Of a stretch of DNA of 12,754 bases, positions 1 through 8,062 are shown in pieces (position 1 is the first letter of the stretch; each line of letters starts with the position of its first letter). The stretch is from MGR-bin208 sp043779285 (GTDB lineage Bacteria > Bacteroidota > Bacteroidia > Chitinophagales > Chitinophagaceae): contig JAYWEL010000068.1 in assembly GCA_043779285.1 (NCBI GenBank), positions 1-12,754 of the forward strand. Direction: 5' to 3'. A program made the position numbers and the translations under genes. A model generated the notes under the pieces. That model had not been told where the DNA came from, searched no databases, and saw only the letters and a program-made list of their open reading frames with translations.

Positions 1-282
1 GGGAACGTTATCAACTACCGATGAAAGCAATCCGATACTCATCACAATGGCATGCTGATTTTTAATAGTACTATCCATCCATCCAGCTACATCTTTTAAA
101 ATATGTGTTGATTGCAAAGCTGAAATGGCTAATAATATGCCTAAGAAAAATAAAATACTTGGCGTATCTATTTTACGCATAACATAACCCACCGTAAAAT
201 TTTTCCGGTCTTCTTCATCTTTATCCGAATGAATTAATTCGGTGATAATCCACATAATACCCAAACCGATAAGCATACCCAT
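1..282 (-). CDS. nhaD: NhaD-type Na+/H+ antiporter, C-terminal continuation in shifted frame (partial)
   Basis: Reading the minus strand from the ATG at 282 to the window edge gives 94 uninterrupted codons that continue the NhaD protein begun at 1031. The piece starts MGMLIGLGIMWIITELIH and contains a hydrophobic helix (SILFFLGILLAIS). It reaches LLSSVVDNVP at the left edge, the second Asp-Asn motif typical of NhaD/ArsB transporters. Gene order, frame offset of one base and family motifs indicate that this is the same gene and not a separate protein. The remaining C-terminus, roughly 90 residues by family length, lies outside the window. No independent ribosome binding site is visible, so separate translation is unlikely. 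Confidence 0.75.
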   Translation of the reverse strand, partial: MGMLIGLGIMWIITELIHSDKDEEDRKNFTVGYVMRKIDTPSILFFLGILLAISALQSTHILKDVAGWMDSTIKNQHAIVMSIGLLSSVVDNVP

Positions 283-1031
283 AAAAGGGGTAAATGAGTT
301 AGTGTTTTAAAAACCGGCACCATTAACATACAAGCTATACCGGTAATAAATACTACTTTTCTTTCAAAAGCTGTAGAGGATGTTGCTCCTCCGATTGAGT
401 TTTTCAATGTTGGTTTTTCCACTTTACCTTTTATCTGACGCCGCAAAATAAAAAATGGAACCAAAAAACAAACAAGGCTTGGAATAATAAGTTTTACAAT
501 AACATTAAAGGCAGTAATCTGCCCTCCTATCCAAAGCATAGTAGTGGTAACATCACCTATCGGCGACCAGGCTCCACCGGCATTAGCTGAAATGACAATA
601 AATCCGCAAAACAATAACAGGTTTTCTCGCTTAGTCATCAGCTTACGAATCAAAGAAATCATTACAATGGTTGTTGTCAGATTATCCAAAATGGCCGAAA
701 GGAAAAAAGTAAGCAAGCCTACTATCAATAATAATTTACGTATGTCCGTAGTTTTTATTCTCTCTGTAACAAATTCAAATCCATCATGAGAATCTATCAA
801 CTCTACAATAGTCATGGCCCCCATCAAAAAGAAAAGGATTTGGGATAAATCACCCAAATGATGAATCAGTTGTTCAGTTACCAATTCTTTATCTGCTGTA
901 AACAAAATGTAAATGGTCCAGCATAATACACCGGTAACCAAAGCTGTGGCAGCTTTATTAATTTTTATACTATGTTCAAATGCGATGGCAATATAACCAA
1001 GAACAAAAATTAAGATGATTAAAATGATCAT
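234..1031 (-). CDS. nhaD: NhaD-type Na+/H+ antiporter, N-terminal part (frameshifted)
   Basis: This is the N-terminal 60% or so of an inner-membrane sodium/proton antiporter of the NhaD family (ArsB/NhaD ion transporter superfamily), which expels Na+ in exchange for protons. Family hallmarks seen are GAMTIVELID (residues 71-80), an SAILDNLTTT segment (112-121) with the conserved Asp-Asn pair, and ANAGGAWSPIGD (149-160). Hydrophobic helices lie at about 1-17, 28-45, 62-78, 100-125, 138-155, 160-195 and 226-243. The family match holds through HLP (246-248). After that the reading frame leaves the family and stops 17 residues later, giving 265 aa instead of about 430. The missing continuation lies in another frame just downstream (1-282), so a one-base deletion within the run at 283-290 is inferred. 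The start at 1031 gives a normal hydrophobic N-terminus. Family assignment is secure; whether the gene is truly broken is not. Confidence 0.88.
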   Translation of the reverse strand: MIILIILIFVLGYIAIAFEHSIKINKAATALVTGVLCWTIYILFTADKELVTEQLIHHLGDLSQILFFLMGAMTIVELIDSHDGFEFVTERIKTTDIRKLLLIVGLLTFFLSAILDNLTTTIVMISLIRKLMTKRENLLLFCGFIVISANAGGAWSPIGDVTTTMLWIGGQITAFNVIVKLIIPSLVCFLVPFFILRRQIKGKVEKPTLKNSIGGATSSTAFERKVVFITGIACMLMVPVFKTLTHLPLLWVCLSVWVLCGLSPN

Positions 1032-1141
1032 GTGTGATAAGTAATTTATTAAAACTGAATTGACGCAATATAGCTAAATAAAAAAATTTAGAAAGTGAGT
1101 ACTAACTGGCATCATTTTCGTTATACTTGCAAAAATTGAAT

Positions 1142-1591
1142 ATGAAAAAGATTTTAATCATTTTTATACTTTTCATCTCTTTCAAAACCAATGCATTTTC
1201 GCAGAATTATAAAACGGCGCTGGGAGTTCGGCTAAGTTCTGCTGGTCCTGTGATTAACAATTCCATTTCTTTAAAACAATTTATTAATTCAACCATTGCT
1301 GTTGAAGTTTTACTTTCTATCTCTGACCCTACTGCTATTGGTATCTTAATTGAAAAGCATAAACCATTACTTGAATCTTCGATGAGCTGGTATTATGGTG
1401 CGGGTGCATATATAGGTTTTAATACCGAATCAAAATTCGGTGCGCAAGGGGTAATAGGTCTTGATTATACATTTCAAAAGGTTCCCTTAAATCTTTCACT
1501 TGACTGGAAACCGGAAATAAACCTCATTTCCAAAATACTTTTTAAAGCAACTGCAATTGGTTTTACTGCTCGTTTTACGTTTGAAAAGTAG
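1142..1591 (+). CDS. Small secreted protein, probable outer-membrane beta-barrel
   Basis: The product is 149 aa of unrecognised function. It has a clear signal peptide (MKKILIIFILFISFKTNAFS, cleavage probably near residue 20), followed by alternating polar/hydrophobic stretches rich in Gly, Ser and aromatic residues, such as ALGVRLSSAG, WYYGAGAYIGF, GVIGLDYTF and LNLSLDW. It ends in ATAIGFTARFTFEK, where the alternating pattern with aromatics resembles a final beta-strand of a small outer-membrane barrel. An in-frame TTG lies 15 nt upstream (1127), but the ATG at 1142 is preferred because it opens a textbook signal peptide. The gene is divergent from the antiporter gene (110 nt between starts) and precedes the DeoR-type gene by 109 nt, so it is probably its own unit. 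The barrel idea rests on residue pattern alone. Confidence 0.72.
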   Translation: MKKILIIFILFISFKTNAFSQNYKTALGVRLSSAGPVINNSISLKQFINSTIAVEVLLSISDPTAIGILIEKHKPLLESSMSWYYGAGAYIGFNTESKFGAQGVIGLDYTFQKVPLNLSLDWKPEINLISKILFKATAIGFTARFTFEK

Positions 1592-1700
1592 GGAAATACT
1601 TTTTATTCAGAATTTATATCCCAATTTGTTATAAATTATTTTCTGCTTTTTGCGGTTTTGTGCAAGAAATTAATTTATTTTCAATTTTCAACTAACTGCA

Positions 1701-2450
1701 ATGCTTAAAAAAGAGCGTCAAGCTTTTATTTTACATCGTATTAATTTACACAATAAAGTACTTTCTGCCCAACTAAGTACAGAAATTGATGTGTCTGAAG
1801 ATACCGTAAGAAGAGATTTACAGGAATTAAATGACGACGGCAAAATTTACAAAGTTCACGGTGGGGCATTATCCTTATCATACAATCAGGTTCCCAATTA
1901 CAACAGCAATATTTATGCATTAAAAGAAAAAAAACTGATTGCTCAAAAAGCGGTTAGCCTGATTAAAGACGGCATGTTTGTGTTAACCGGAGGCGGAACA
2001 ACAATTGTAGAAATGGCCAGAATCTTACCAACCTCTTTAAGAGCTACTTTTATTACTGGAAGCATCCATGCTACGGTTGCTTATATGCAACACCCCAATA
2101 TTGAGATCATAGTTATTGGAGATAAACTTTCAAAAAACTCAAAGATCACTGTTGGTGGCAATGCGATTCATAAAATCAATCAATTTAAGCCAGACTTATG
2201 TATCCTGGGAGTCAACTCCATTGATATTGCTAATGGTGTTACGGACGATGATTGGGAAATTGTTCAATTAAAGAAAGAAATGATTGCCGTTTCAAAAGAA
2301 TTGGTTTGTTTGACCATTTCTGAAAAATTAAATACACATCAACCTATTCAGATTTGTGCGCTGAATAAAGTGGATACTTTGATAACAGAACTGGATCCTA
2401 GCGACAAAATTTTTTCACCATATATAAACTCAGGAATAAAAATTTATTAA
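1701..2450 (+). CDS. DeoR/GlpR-family transcriptional regulator
   Basis: This 249-aa cytoplasmic DNA-binding regulator has the standard family length. The N-terminal winged helix-turn-helix spans about residues 1-57, with recognition helix VSEDTVRRDLQEL (31-43) and wing KVHGGAL (51-57), a near-exact DeoR signature. The C-terminal DeoRC sensor domain (about 75-235) has the GTT anion-binding loop (GGGTT, 97-101). Related proteins usually bind a phosphorylated sugar there. Two pocket positions differ from the usual family pattern as I recall it: TGS (119-121) where TNS is common, and TISEKL (205-210) where an Asp-Ser-Lys is common. The ligand may therefore differ. The susC gene starts 31 nt after its stop with no terminator between them, so the regulator probably controls, and may be transcribed with, the SusCD unit. 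Most family members are repressors, but the direction of control here is unknown. Confidence 0.92.
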   Translation: MLKKERQAFILHRINLHNKVLSAQLSTEIDVSEDTVRRDLQELNDDGKIYKVHGGALSLSYNQVPNYNSNIYALKEKKLIAQKAVSLIKDGMFVLTGGGTTIVEMARILPTSLRATFITGSIHATVAYMQHPNIEIIVIGDKLSKNSKITVGGNAIHKINQFKPDLCILGVNSIDIANGVTDDDWEIVQLKKEMIAVSKELVCLTISEKLNTHQPIQICALNKVDTLITELDPSDKIFSPYINSGIKIY

Positions 2451-2481
2451 TCGATTTATTTTTTAGACTAAAACAACTGCT

Positions 2482-5400
2482 ATGCGAAAAATCTATCATT
2501 TATTGTTCCTTGTCATTGGCCTTACATTATTTAATGTTTCGGTACATGCACAGGAAAAAGTAATATCAGGTACAGTAGTATCTGATGAAGGGAATGCTCC
2601 CCTGAGTGGGGTAACCGTCAAAGTCAAGGGTTCAAGCCGAATAACTCAAACCAACAGTGCCGGTTATTATTCCATCAATGCCAGTCAGGGAGAAGTCATC
2701 CAGTTTACTTTCATTGGCTTTGAAATGCATGAAGAAACAGTAAAAACTTCTTCTACTATTTCATTGATATTAAAAAATAGTGAAAAAGCACTAGGTGAAG
2801 TAGTTGTTACAGCTTTCGACATTAAAAAAAGTAAACGGGAACTGACTTACCAGGCTATTACGATTGATGGTGACGAAGTAGCATCAACCAGGCGTGAAAA
2901 TTTTATCAGTTCGCTTGCTGGTCGTATTCCTGGGGCATTTATTACTCAAACTACCGGTATGCCAGGTTCTTCGGCTAGCATCGTTTTGAGGGGCCCTACT
3001 TCGATTGATGGTTCAAACCAGCCCATATTTGTTGTAGATGGTTTGGTAATAGATAATAATGCATTTGAAATGCAAGACAGGCTTCCGGGCGGTGGTGGTT
3101 TGAATACCGCTAACAGAAACAATGATTTTGGTAACCGTGCCATGGATATCAATCCATCCGACATTGAATCGTTAACTGTATTAAAAGGGCCGGAAGCAAC
3201 CGCTTTATATGGTTCAGATGGTGCAAATGGTGCAATTATTATTACAACTAAAAAGGGGAAAAAAGGGAAAGCAAACATTGGTTATAATAATTCTTTCCGT
3301 TTAGAAAAAGTTTACCGTTTACCCGAAATTCAAAAAGTGTACGATCAAGGAAGTCTTGGTATAAACAACCCAACCATTCGTAATTACTTTGGTCAAAAAA
3401 TACCAGAAACGGCTACACTATTTGATAATATTGGAAATTTCTTTCAATCAGGCTTCACGCAACAACATAATGTATCCATAGATGGGGGAAATGAAAATGG
3501 CACCTATCGGTTTAGTGGAAGCAATATCAGCCAAGATGGAGTTGTACCTAAAACAGGATTCACAAGAAATAATTTTCGTTTAAATACAACCTATAAATTC
3601 GGCGATAAAATAAATATTACCAACTCCTTTTCTTATATCAATTCCAGAACCGATAAAGCATCTAAAGGAACTGGTGGATTTTTATTGAGTCTTTTATCTT
3701 GGCCTACAACTGATAATTCCAATAATTTTCTTGATGCAAACGGAAATAGAAAAACAGTTCGAGGTGATTTATTAGGAGCCGAAGATGATAATCCTTTTTG
3801 GGATGTAAATCGAAATATCAACTTTGATATGAATGACCGATTCATGGGTAATTTTCAGATTAGCTATGATGTAAATAAATGGTTGAATTTTACTGCCCTA
3901 ACCGGGGTTGATAATTACTCAACCAATGGAACCTGGTTTTTTCATCCACAATCAAATCAAGCCCGTACAATTGGTGGATTAATTCAACAATTTAGAGAAA
4001 GCCAAAGATTAGTAAATGGTGCTTACAGATCAACTATCAGAAAGAAAATTGGCCTATTAAACAATACATTAATCACGGCTTTCACTTTCGACAGCCGTAA
4101 GTACGAAGTAAACGCAATTAAAGGGGAAAGACTATTTGATCCCACATTTATTAGTATAAATAATGCCGATCCAATTACCGTTGCATCGCTTACCAATGCT
4201 GAAAATTTTAACCGATTTGGTGCTTTTATGAACTACAATGGTAGCTATAATAAATGGTTGAATATTTCCTTGTCTGGCAGAATGGACGGATCCAGCAGAT
4301 TGGTGAACCCACTTAAATACGACAATAAAGATGCCATTTATTATTATTGGTCTTCGGGTATGAATATTGTTTTTTCGGACTTGATAAAGAAATTACCCAC
4401 TTTCTTTGATTTTGGAAAAGTTAGAATCAACTACGCTACTACTGGTAGAGATCCAAGAACTCCATATGTAAAAGCGAACCGATTTACTCCTTCTACTTTT
4501 ACTGGTGGTGGCTTCTCTCCTTCTGTTACACAGGGAAATGCCAATTTACGTCCAGAATTCAGCAATCAATTTGAGACAGGTATCGAATTGAAATTTTTAA
4601 AAAGTCGTTTAACCTTTGACTTTGCCTATTATGATAACCAAACGAAAGACCAATTAATTAACCCCAGATTATCGTATGCATCTGGTGCCATATTACAATG
4701 GATAAACGGAGGAACTGTTCAAAATAAAGGGTACGAATTTCAATTGATCGGAGTTCCCATTAAGAAAACAAATTTCAAATGGGATGTTACTGTGAATTTT
4801 GGAAGAAACAGGAATACTATCCTGGAAATGCCATCAGGACTACCGTTTTTTTATAACTCGGATACATGGATTGGTAATATTAGAAATATTGCTCAAAAAG
4901 GAGGTAATGTATTTCAATTAGCAGCAAATCGTTTTTCCCGAAATACAAATGGAGATTTAATTATTTCAGCAACAACGGGTTTGCCTTTACGAATTTTTGA
5001 CTATACCGTAGTGGGTGACCGTCAGCCCGATTTCCAGATTGGATTGATAAACAATTTTACCATAATGAAAGACTTAACCTTATCTTTCAATCTTGATTTA
5101 CGAAGAGGTGGTGATGTATATAACGGAACAGAAGAATTCTTATATACAAGAGGATTAAGTCTAAGAACTATAGATAGAGAAACTCCAAGAATTATAAATG
5201 GTGTGTTAAATGATGGTTTGCAAAACACAAGCAACCCAACACCCAATAATATTGTAATTACTCCTTTATTCAGATCTGATTATTATTCAGCTGGTACAAT
5301 TTCTGAAGATTTTATTGAAAAAGATATTCATTGGATACGCTTACGCGATATTACTTTGGGTTATCAATTACCTCCTTCTTTGCTTAAAAAACAAAAAGTA

Positions 5401-5586
5401 ATTAAGAGTGCTTCCGTTTTCTTTACCGGAACAGACCTATTTATCATTACAAATTATAGCGGAGCAGATCCATCAACCAATGCAAACAACACTTCTTCCA
5501 GAGGTGGTATGGGTGGTGTAGGTATGGATTTAGGTAATTTGGCAAATCCACGAGGAATGAATTTTGGAATTCGCATTCAACTTTAA
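2482..5586 (+). CDS. SusC/RagA-family TonB-dependent outer-membrane transporter (first pair)
   Basis: This 1034-aa outer-membrane importer forms the barrel of a SusCD complex, drawing substrate in with TonB-ExbBD energy. Seen in order: signal peptide ending VHA at residue 23; a carboxypeptidase-regulatory-like domain (about 27-98; SGTVVSDEG...GVTVKVKG...FTFIGFE); a TonB-box-like segment GEVVVTAF (105-112); a plug domain (about 135-257) with the SusC signature LRGPTSIDGSNQPIFVVDG (169-187) and VLKGPEATALYGSDGANGAI; then a 22-strand-type barrel ending GMNFGIRIQL. There is no N-terminal STN domain, so ECF-sigma/anti-sigma signalling is not expected, which fits control by the adjacent DeoR-type protein. 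A Gly/Asn-rich insert in the plug (about 202-218) and a Gly-rich stretch near the C-terminus (SSRGGMGGVG) are notable. The substrate cannot be read from sequence. Confidence 0.96.
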   Translation: MRKIYHLLFLVIGLTLFNVSVHAQEKVISGTVVSDEGNAPLSGVTVKVKGSSRITQTNSAGYYSINASQGEVIQFTFIGFEMHEETVKTSSTISLILKNSEKALGEVVVTAFDIKKSKRELTYQAITIDGDEVASTRRENFISSLAGRIPGAFITQTTGMPGSSASIVLRGPTSIDGSNQPIFVVDGLVIDNNAFEMQDRLPGGGGLNTANRNNDFGNRAMDINPSDIESLTVLKGPEATALYGSDGANGAIIITTKKGKKGKANIGYNNSFRLEKVYRLPEIQKVYDQGSLGINNPTIRNYFGQKIPETATLFDNIGNFFQSGFTQQHNVSIDGGNENGTYRFSGSNISQDGVVPKTGFTRNNFRLNTTYKFGDKINITNSFSYINSRTDKASKGTGGFLLSLLSWPTTDNSNNFLDANGNRKTVRGDLLGAEDDNPFWDVNRNINFDMNDRFMGNFQISYDVNKWLNFTALTGVDNYSTNGTWFFHPQSNQARTIGGLIQQFRESQRLVNGAYRSTIRKKIGLLNNTLITAFTFDSRKYEVNAIKGERLFDPTFISINNADPITVASLTNAENFNRFGAFMNYNGSYNKWLNISLSGRMDGSSRLVNPLKYDNKDAIYYYWSSGMNIVFSDLIKKLPTFFDFGKVRINYATTGRDPRTPYVKANRFTPSTFTGGGFSPSVTQGNANLRPEFSNQFETGIELKFLKSRLTFDFAYYDNQTKDQLINPRLSYASGAILQWINGGTVQNKGYEFQLIGVPIKKTNFKWDVTVNFGRNRNTILEMPSGLPFFYNSDTWIGNIRNIAQKGGNVFQLAANRFSRNTNGDLIISATTGLPLRIFDYTVVGDRQPDFQIGLINNFTIMKDLTLSFNLDLRRGGDVYNGTEEFLYTRGLSLRTIDRETPRIINGVLNDGLQNTSNPTPNNIVITPLFRSDYYSAGTISEDFIEKDIHWIRLRDITLGYQLPPSLLKKQKVIKSASVFFTGTDLFIITNYSGADPSTNANNTSSRGGMGGVGMDLGNLANPRGMNFGIRIQL

Positions 5587-5604
5587 ACAACTAATAATTA
5601 AGAT

Positions 5605-7248
5605 ATGAGACAGTTTAAAATTTTTATACTACTTGCCATTGGGATTAGTTCCCTTTTAGGTTGCAGAAAGTTTCTGGATGTTAATTCAGATCCTGCAAGT
5701 CCTCAAAAACCCGATTTAAATGCAATATTTCCTCCGCTTACTGCTGTAATGTCTAGGATGATGATTTTTGATGGTCGGTTTGTAGGCCAATACACTCAAA
5801 ATTTCAGCCATACAAGTGCCAGCGAAAATTATGATATACATGGTGGAAATGCAGGTGGCTCAGGTGCAAACCAACACTGGCGAGATTTTTACACACTACA
5901 AGGTACTACTATTAACCTTGTTATTAAAACAGGTATTGCGGAAGAAAAATGGGATTATGTAGGAGCAGCATTAGCCATTCGGGCTTGGGGACTTCAAAGT
6001 ACAACCGATTATTTTGGCGAAATGCCTTATCGCCAGGCATGGGAAGACAACCGTGTCTATTTTGACTATGATGATCAGGAATATATATACTTTGCAGTCG
6101 ATTCAATTTGTAAAGAAGCATTGACTTATTTAGCCAGAACAGATGGCAAAGTCAATCAGGCAGTGATGGGCCGCGGTGACCAGGTCTACCAAGGCAATAG
6201 GCAAAGATGGATTAAGTTTGTCTATGGAATTCTTGCAAGAAATGCACACCATATCTCCAACAAACCTAATTACAACCCAAATGATGTAATTAAATATGTC
6301 GACCTGAGTTTAGACGGCTTATCAGATAATTTTAATATTAATCATACCGCTACAAGAAATGACGATACCAATCCATGGGGTCCAGCCAGAGACAATTTAT
6401 CTGTAAGAAGACAAAGCCGGTTTATTACCCAATTGCTAGATGGAAATACATTTATTGGCAATACACTTCCTATCAGTAGAGACCCAAGGTTGGGTAGATT
6501 ATTATCTGCCAGTTTTGATACTACAGCCACTAATTCTAATATGCCTTCTCAAAATGGTGGGTACCGATTTATCTTACCTGCCTCAGGTTATGTTATTGGT
6601 ACAGCAGGAACTGCATCATTCCGCCAAGCTCCAAGTACCTTATATGGCGATTCAACAACTATTAATCCTGCAATCGGTAATTTTTCTTCGGGTGCAGGAA
6701 AATTCTTATTCCAAAACAGAGTTGTATTTCCAATCATGACTTATCATGAATTACAATTTATAAAAGCAGAAGCAGCATTCCGCAAAAACGATTTGACAAC
6801 GGCTTACACAGCTTATCGCAATGGAATTAATGGCCATATCGATTTTGTAAACAACCTGAATCAATCAGCAAGTAACGTAACTCAAATTACGACTACCGAA
6901 AGAAATGCATATTTGGCAAGTGGTTCTGTAAAGCAAAACGCAGCATCAATAACCATTACAGACATCATGCTTCAAAAATATATCGGTGATTTTGGATGGA
7001 ATTTTGTTGAGTGCTGGAGTGATATGCGCAGATTTAATTATTTCGACTTGGATGAATTAACCGGCTTACCTGTTTACCGAAACTATCAAATTCCGGTTTA
7101 TTCTTCAAACAATCTGGGACCGAAACCGGCACAACGATTTAGGCCAACCAACTTTTCTGAGTTTGATTGGAATTTGGGAGCATTAAGAAAAATTGGTGCC
7201 TTAAATGTCGATTATCATACGTATGAAATGTGGTTTAGCAGGCCTTAA
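5605..7248 (+). CDS. SusD/RagB-like outer-membrane lipoprotein (first pair)
   Basis: This 547-aa surface lipoprotein would act as the hinged lid over the SusC barrel encoded 18 nt upstream, capturing substrate and passing it into the transporter. The signal sequence ends in the lipobox LLGC with Cys20 as the lipidated residue. The mature N-terminus, CRKFLDVNSDPASP, is typical of SusD-like proteins, particularly the SusD-like_2 type with a Cys-x-Lys-Phe-Leu-Asp-x-Asn start. Helical, TPR-like segments with aromatic residues follow (WDYVGAALAIRAWGLQSTTDYFGEMPY; FPIMTYHELQFIKAEAAFRKN). The latter is the conserved block with the E-A-A-F-R motif seen across the family. The protein ends FVECWSDMRRF ... 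EMWFSRP. Length is normal. Assignment as SusD-like is secure; the substrate is unknown. Confidence 0.95.
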   Translation: MRQFKIFILLAIGISSLLGCRKFLDVNSDPASPQKPDLNAIFPPLTAVMSRMMIFDGRFVGQYTQNFSHTSASENYDIHGGNAGGSGANQHWRDFYTLQGTTINLVIKTGIAEEKWDYVGAALAIRAWGLQSTTDYFGEMPYRQAWEDNRVYFDYDDQEYIYFAVDSICKEALTYLARTDGKVNQAVMGRGDQVYQGNRQRWIKFVYGILARNAHHISNKPNYNPNDVIKYVDLSLDGLSDNFNINHTATRNDDTNPWGPARDNLSVRRQSRFITQLLDGNTFIGNTLPISRDPRLGRLLSASFDTTATNSNMPSQNGGYRFILPASGYVIGTAGTASFRQAPSTLYGDSTTINPAIGNFSSGAGKFLFQNRVVFPIMTYHELQFIKAEAAFRKNDLTTAYTAYRNGINGHIDFVNNLNQSASNVTQITTTERNAYLASGSVKQNAASITITDIMLQKYIGDFGWNFVECWSDMRRFNYFDLDELTGLPVYRNYQIPVYSSNNLGPKPAQRFRPTNFSEFDWNLGALRKIGALNVDYHTYEMWFSRP

Positions 7249-7269
7249 TAACTTAAAAAAGTAAACATT

Positions 7270-8058
7270 ATGAAGAAGAAAAATATAACCCTTTTAATTG
7301 TCAGTGCATTCATGCTTTTGTTCATTGTTGCATGCAAAAAGAATGAACTTTCATTAACCCAATTTAGCCTTCCACAAGATAAAGCGTATGTCCGATTCGG
7401 CTTATTATCACCCAATACAACAGCGGTGATGATAAAAATAAATGGCGTAAAAATAAATGGAGCTAATACACCTGGTTCAGCCGGTTTTTTCCCGGCAATC
7501 TTAAATATGCCTGATTATTCTGCCGTAGTACCCAATGGTGTACTTCGACTTTCATTACCCAATTTTGGTACTGCCAATGATTCCGTTTTAATTTTCTCCG
7601 GAAACTTATCGATGAGTGCTGGAAAATATTATGCAGTTTGCCTCGCCGATACAGGAACAGACAGAAGCCTTTTCGCAGTAGAGGATAAGTTAGGTGCTTT
7701 ACCAGATAGTGGTTTCTTTAATCTACGTATGATTAATGCCATGGGAAAAAGTTTACCTCTTTCTTTGATCCGAGTTGATTCCACATCAGCTACTGTTGTT
7801 ACAAGAGACACTTTAATTAAAAATGTAACCTATCAAACTGGCTCTAATTTTATTAAAGTACCGGTATCGTCAATTAATACTTTTTCCAGATTCAGGTTAA
7901 TCATTACATCTACGGGTGTGTCAATTGGTAATGTTATCACTCCACCGGCACCTAATTTAATTAATAAAAGAAGTGCTACACTTTATGCAAGTGGATCTAT
8001 GGCTGGTATAGGAACATTAGCTCCTAGCTTATCTACTAGTTTCATTTATAATCAATAA
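7270..8058 (+). CDS. DUF4397-type lipoprotein
   Basis: This 262-aa exported lipoprotein lies 21 nt after the SusD-like gene and 4 nt before the fasciclin gene, so it is part of the same operon. The signal peptide ends in FIVAC with Cys22 as the lipidation site, followed by Lys-Lys. From about residue 39 the pattern AYVRFGLLSPNTTAVMIKING resembles the start of a DUF4397 beta-sandwich domain. It continues through AGKYYAVCLADTG (117-129) and FNLRMINA (150-157), where a second strand set begins in the way that repeated DUF4397 units do. DUF4397 has no established biochemical activity. A role as a periplasmic or surface accessory to the SusCD pair is inferred only from operon position. The C-terminal third is Ser/Thr rich and has no recognised motif. 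Confidence 0.8.
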   Translation: MKKKNITLLIVSAFMLLFIVACKKNELSLTQFSLPQDKAYVRFGLLSPNTTAVMIKINGVKINGANTPGSAGFFPAILNMPDYSAVVPNGVLRLSLPNFGTANDSVLIFSGNLSMSAGKYYAVCLADTGTDRSLFAVEDKLGALPDSGFFNLRMINAMGKSLPLSLIRVDSTSATVVTRDTLIKNVTYQTGSNFIKVPVSSINTFSRFRLIITSTGVSIGNVITPPAPNLINKRSATLYASGSMAGIGTLAPSLSTSFIYNQ

Positions 8059-8062
8059 AACA

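Noticed and set aside
544..789. 81-codon open frame on the plus strand
   Set aside because: It lies fully antisense to the well-supported NhaD coding region, has no signal or domain, and its codons mirror the conserved membrane segments of NhaD.
1122..1129. TATACTTG as a -7 promoter element for the small secreted protein
   Set aside because: It matches TAnnTTTG with one mismatch, but transcription would start only about 6 nt before the ATG and no -33 element sits at the right distance.
1127..1141. TTG start giving a five-residue longer version of the small secreted protein
   Set aside because: The ATG at 1142 begins a typical signal peptide, and the added MQKLN contributes nothing recognisable. 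ATG is preferred.
1591..1622. Possible terminator GGGAAATA/TATATCCC after the small secreted protein gene
   Set aside because: The stem contains a mismatch, the loop is 16 nt and no T tract follows, so it is too weak to call.
2946..3278. Antisense frame over the SusC plug region, with a similar one at 9476-9781
   Set aside because: Open antisense frames recur opposite the plug region of both SusC genes because of codon bias. The translations show no domain or start context.
6440..6739. 99-codon plus-strand frame inside the first SusD-like gene
   Set aside because: It is an out-of-frame shadow of a gene whose own frame has clear family motifs throughout.
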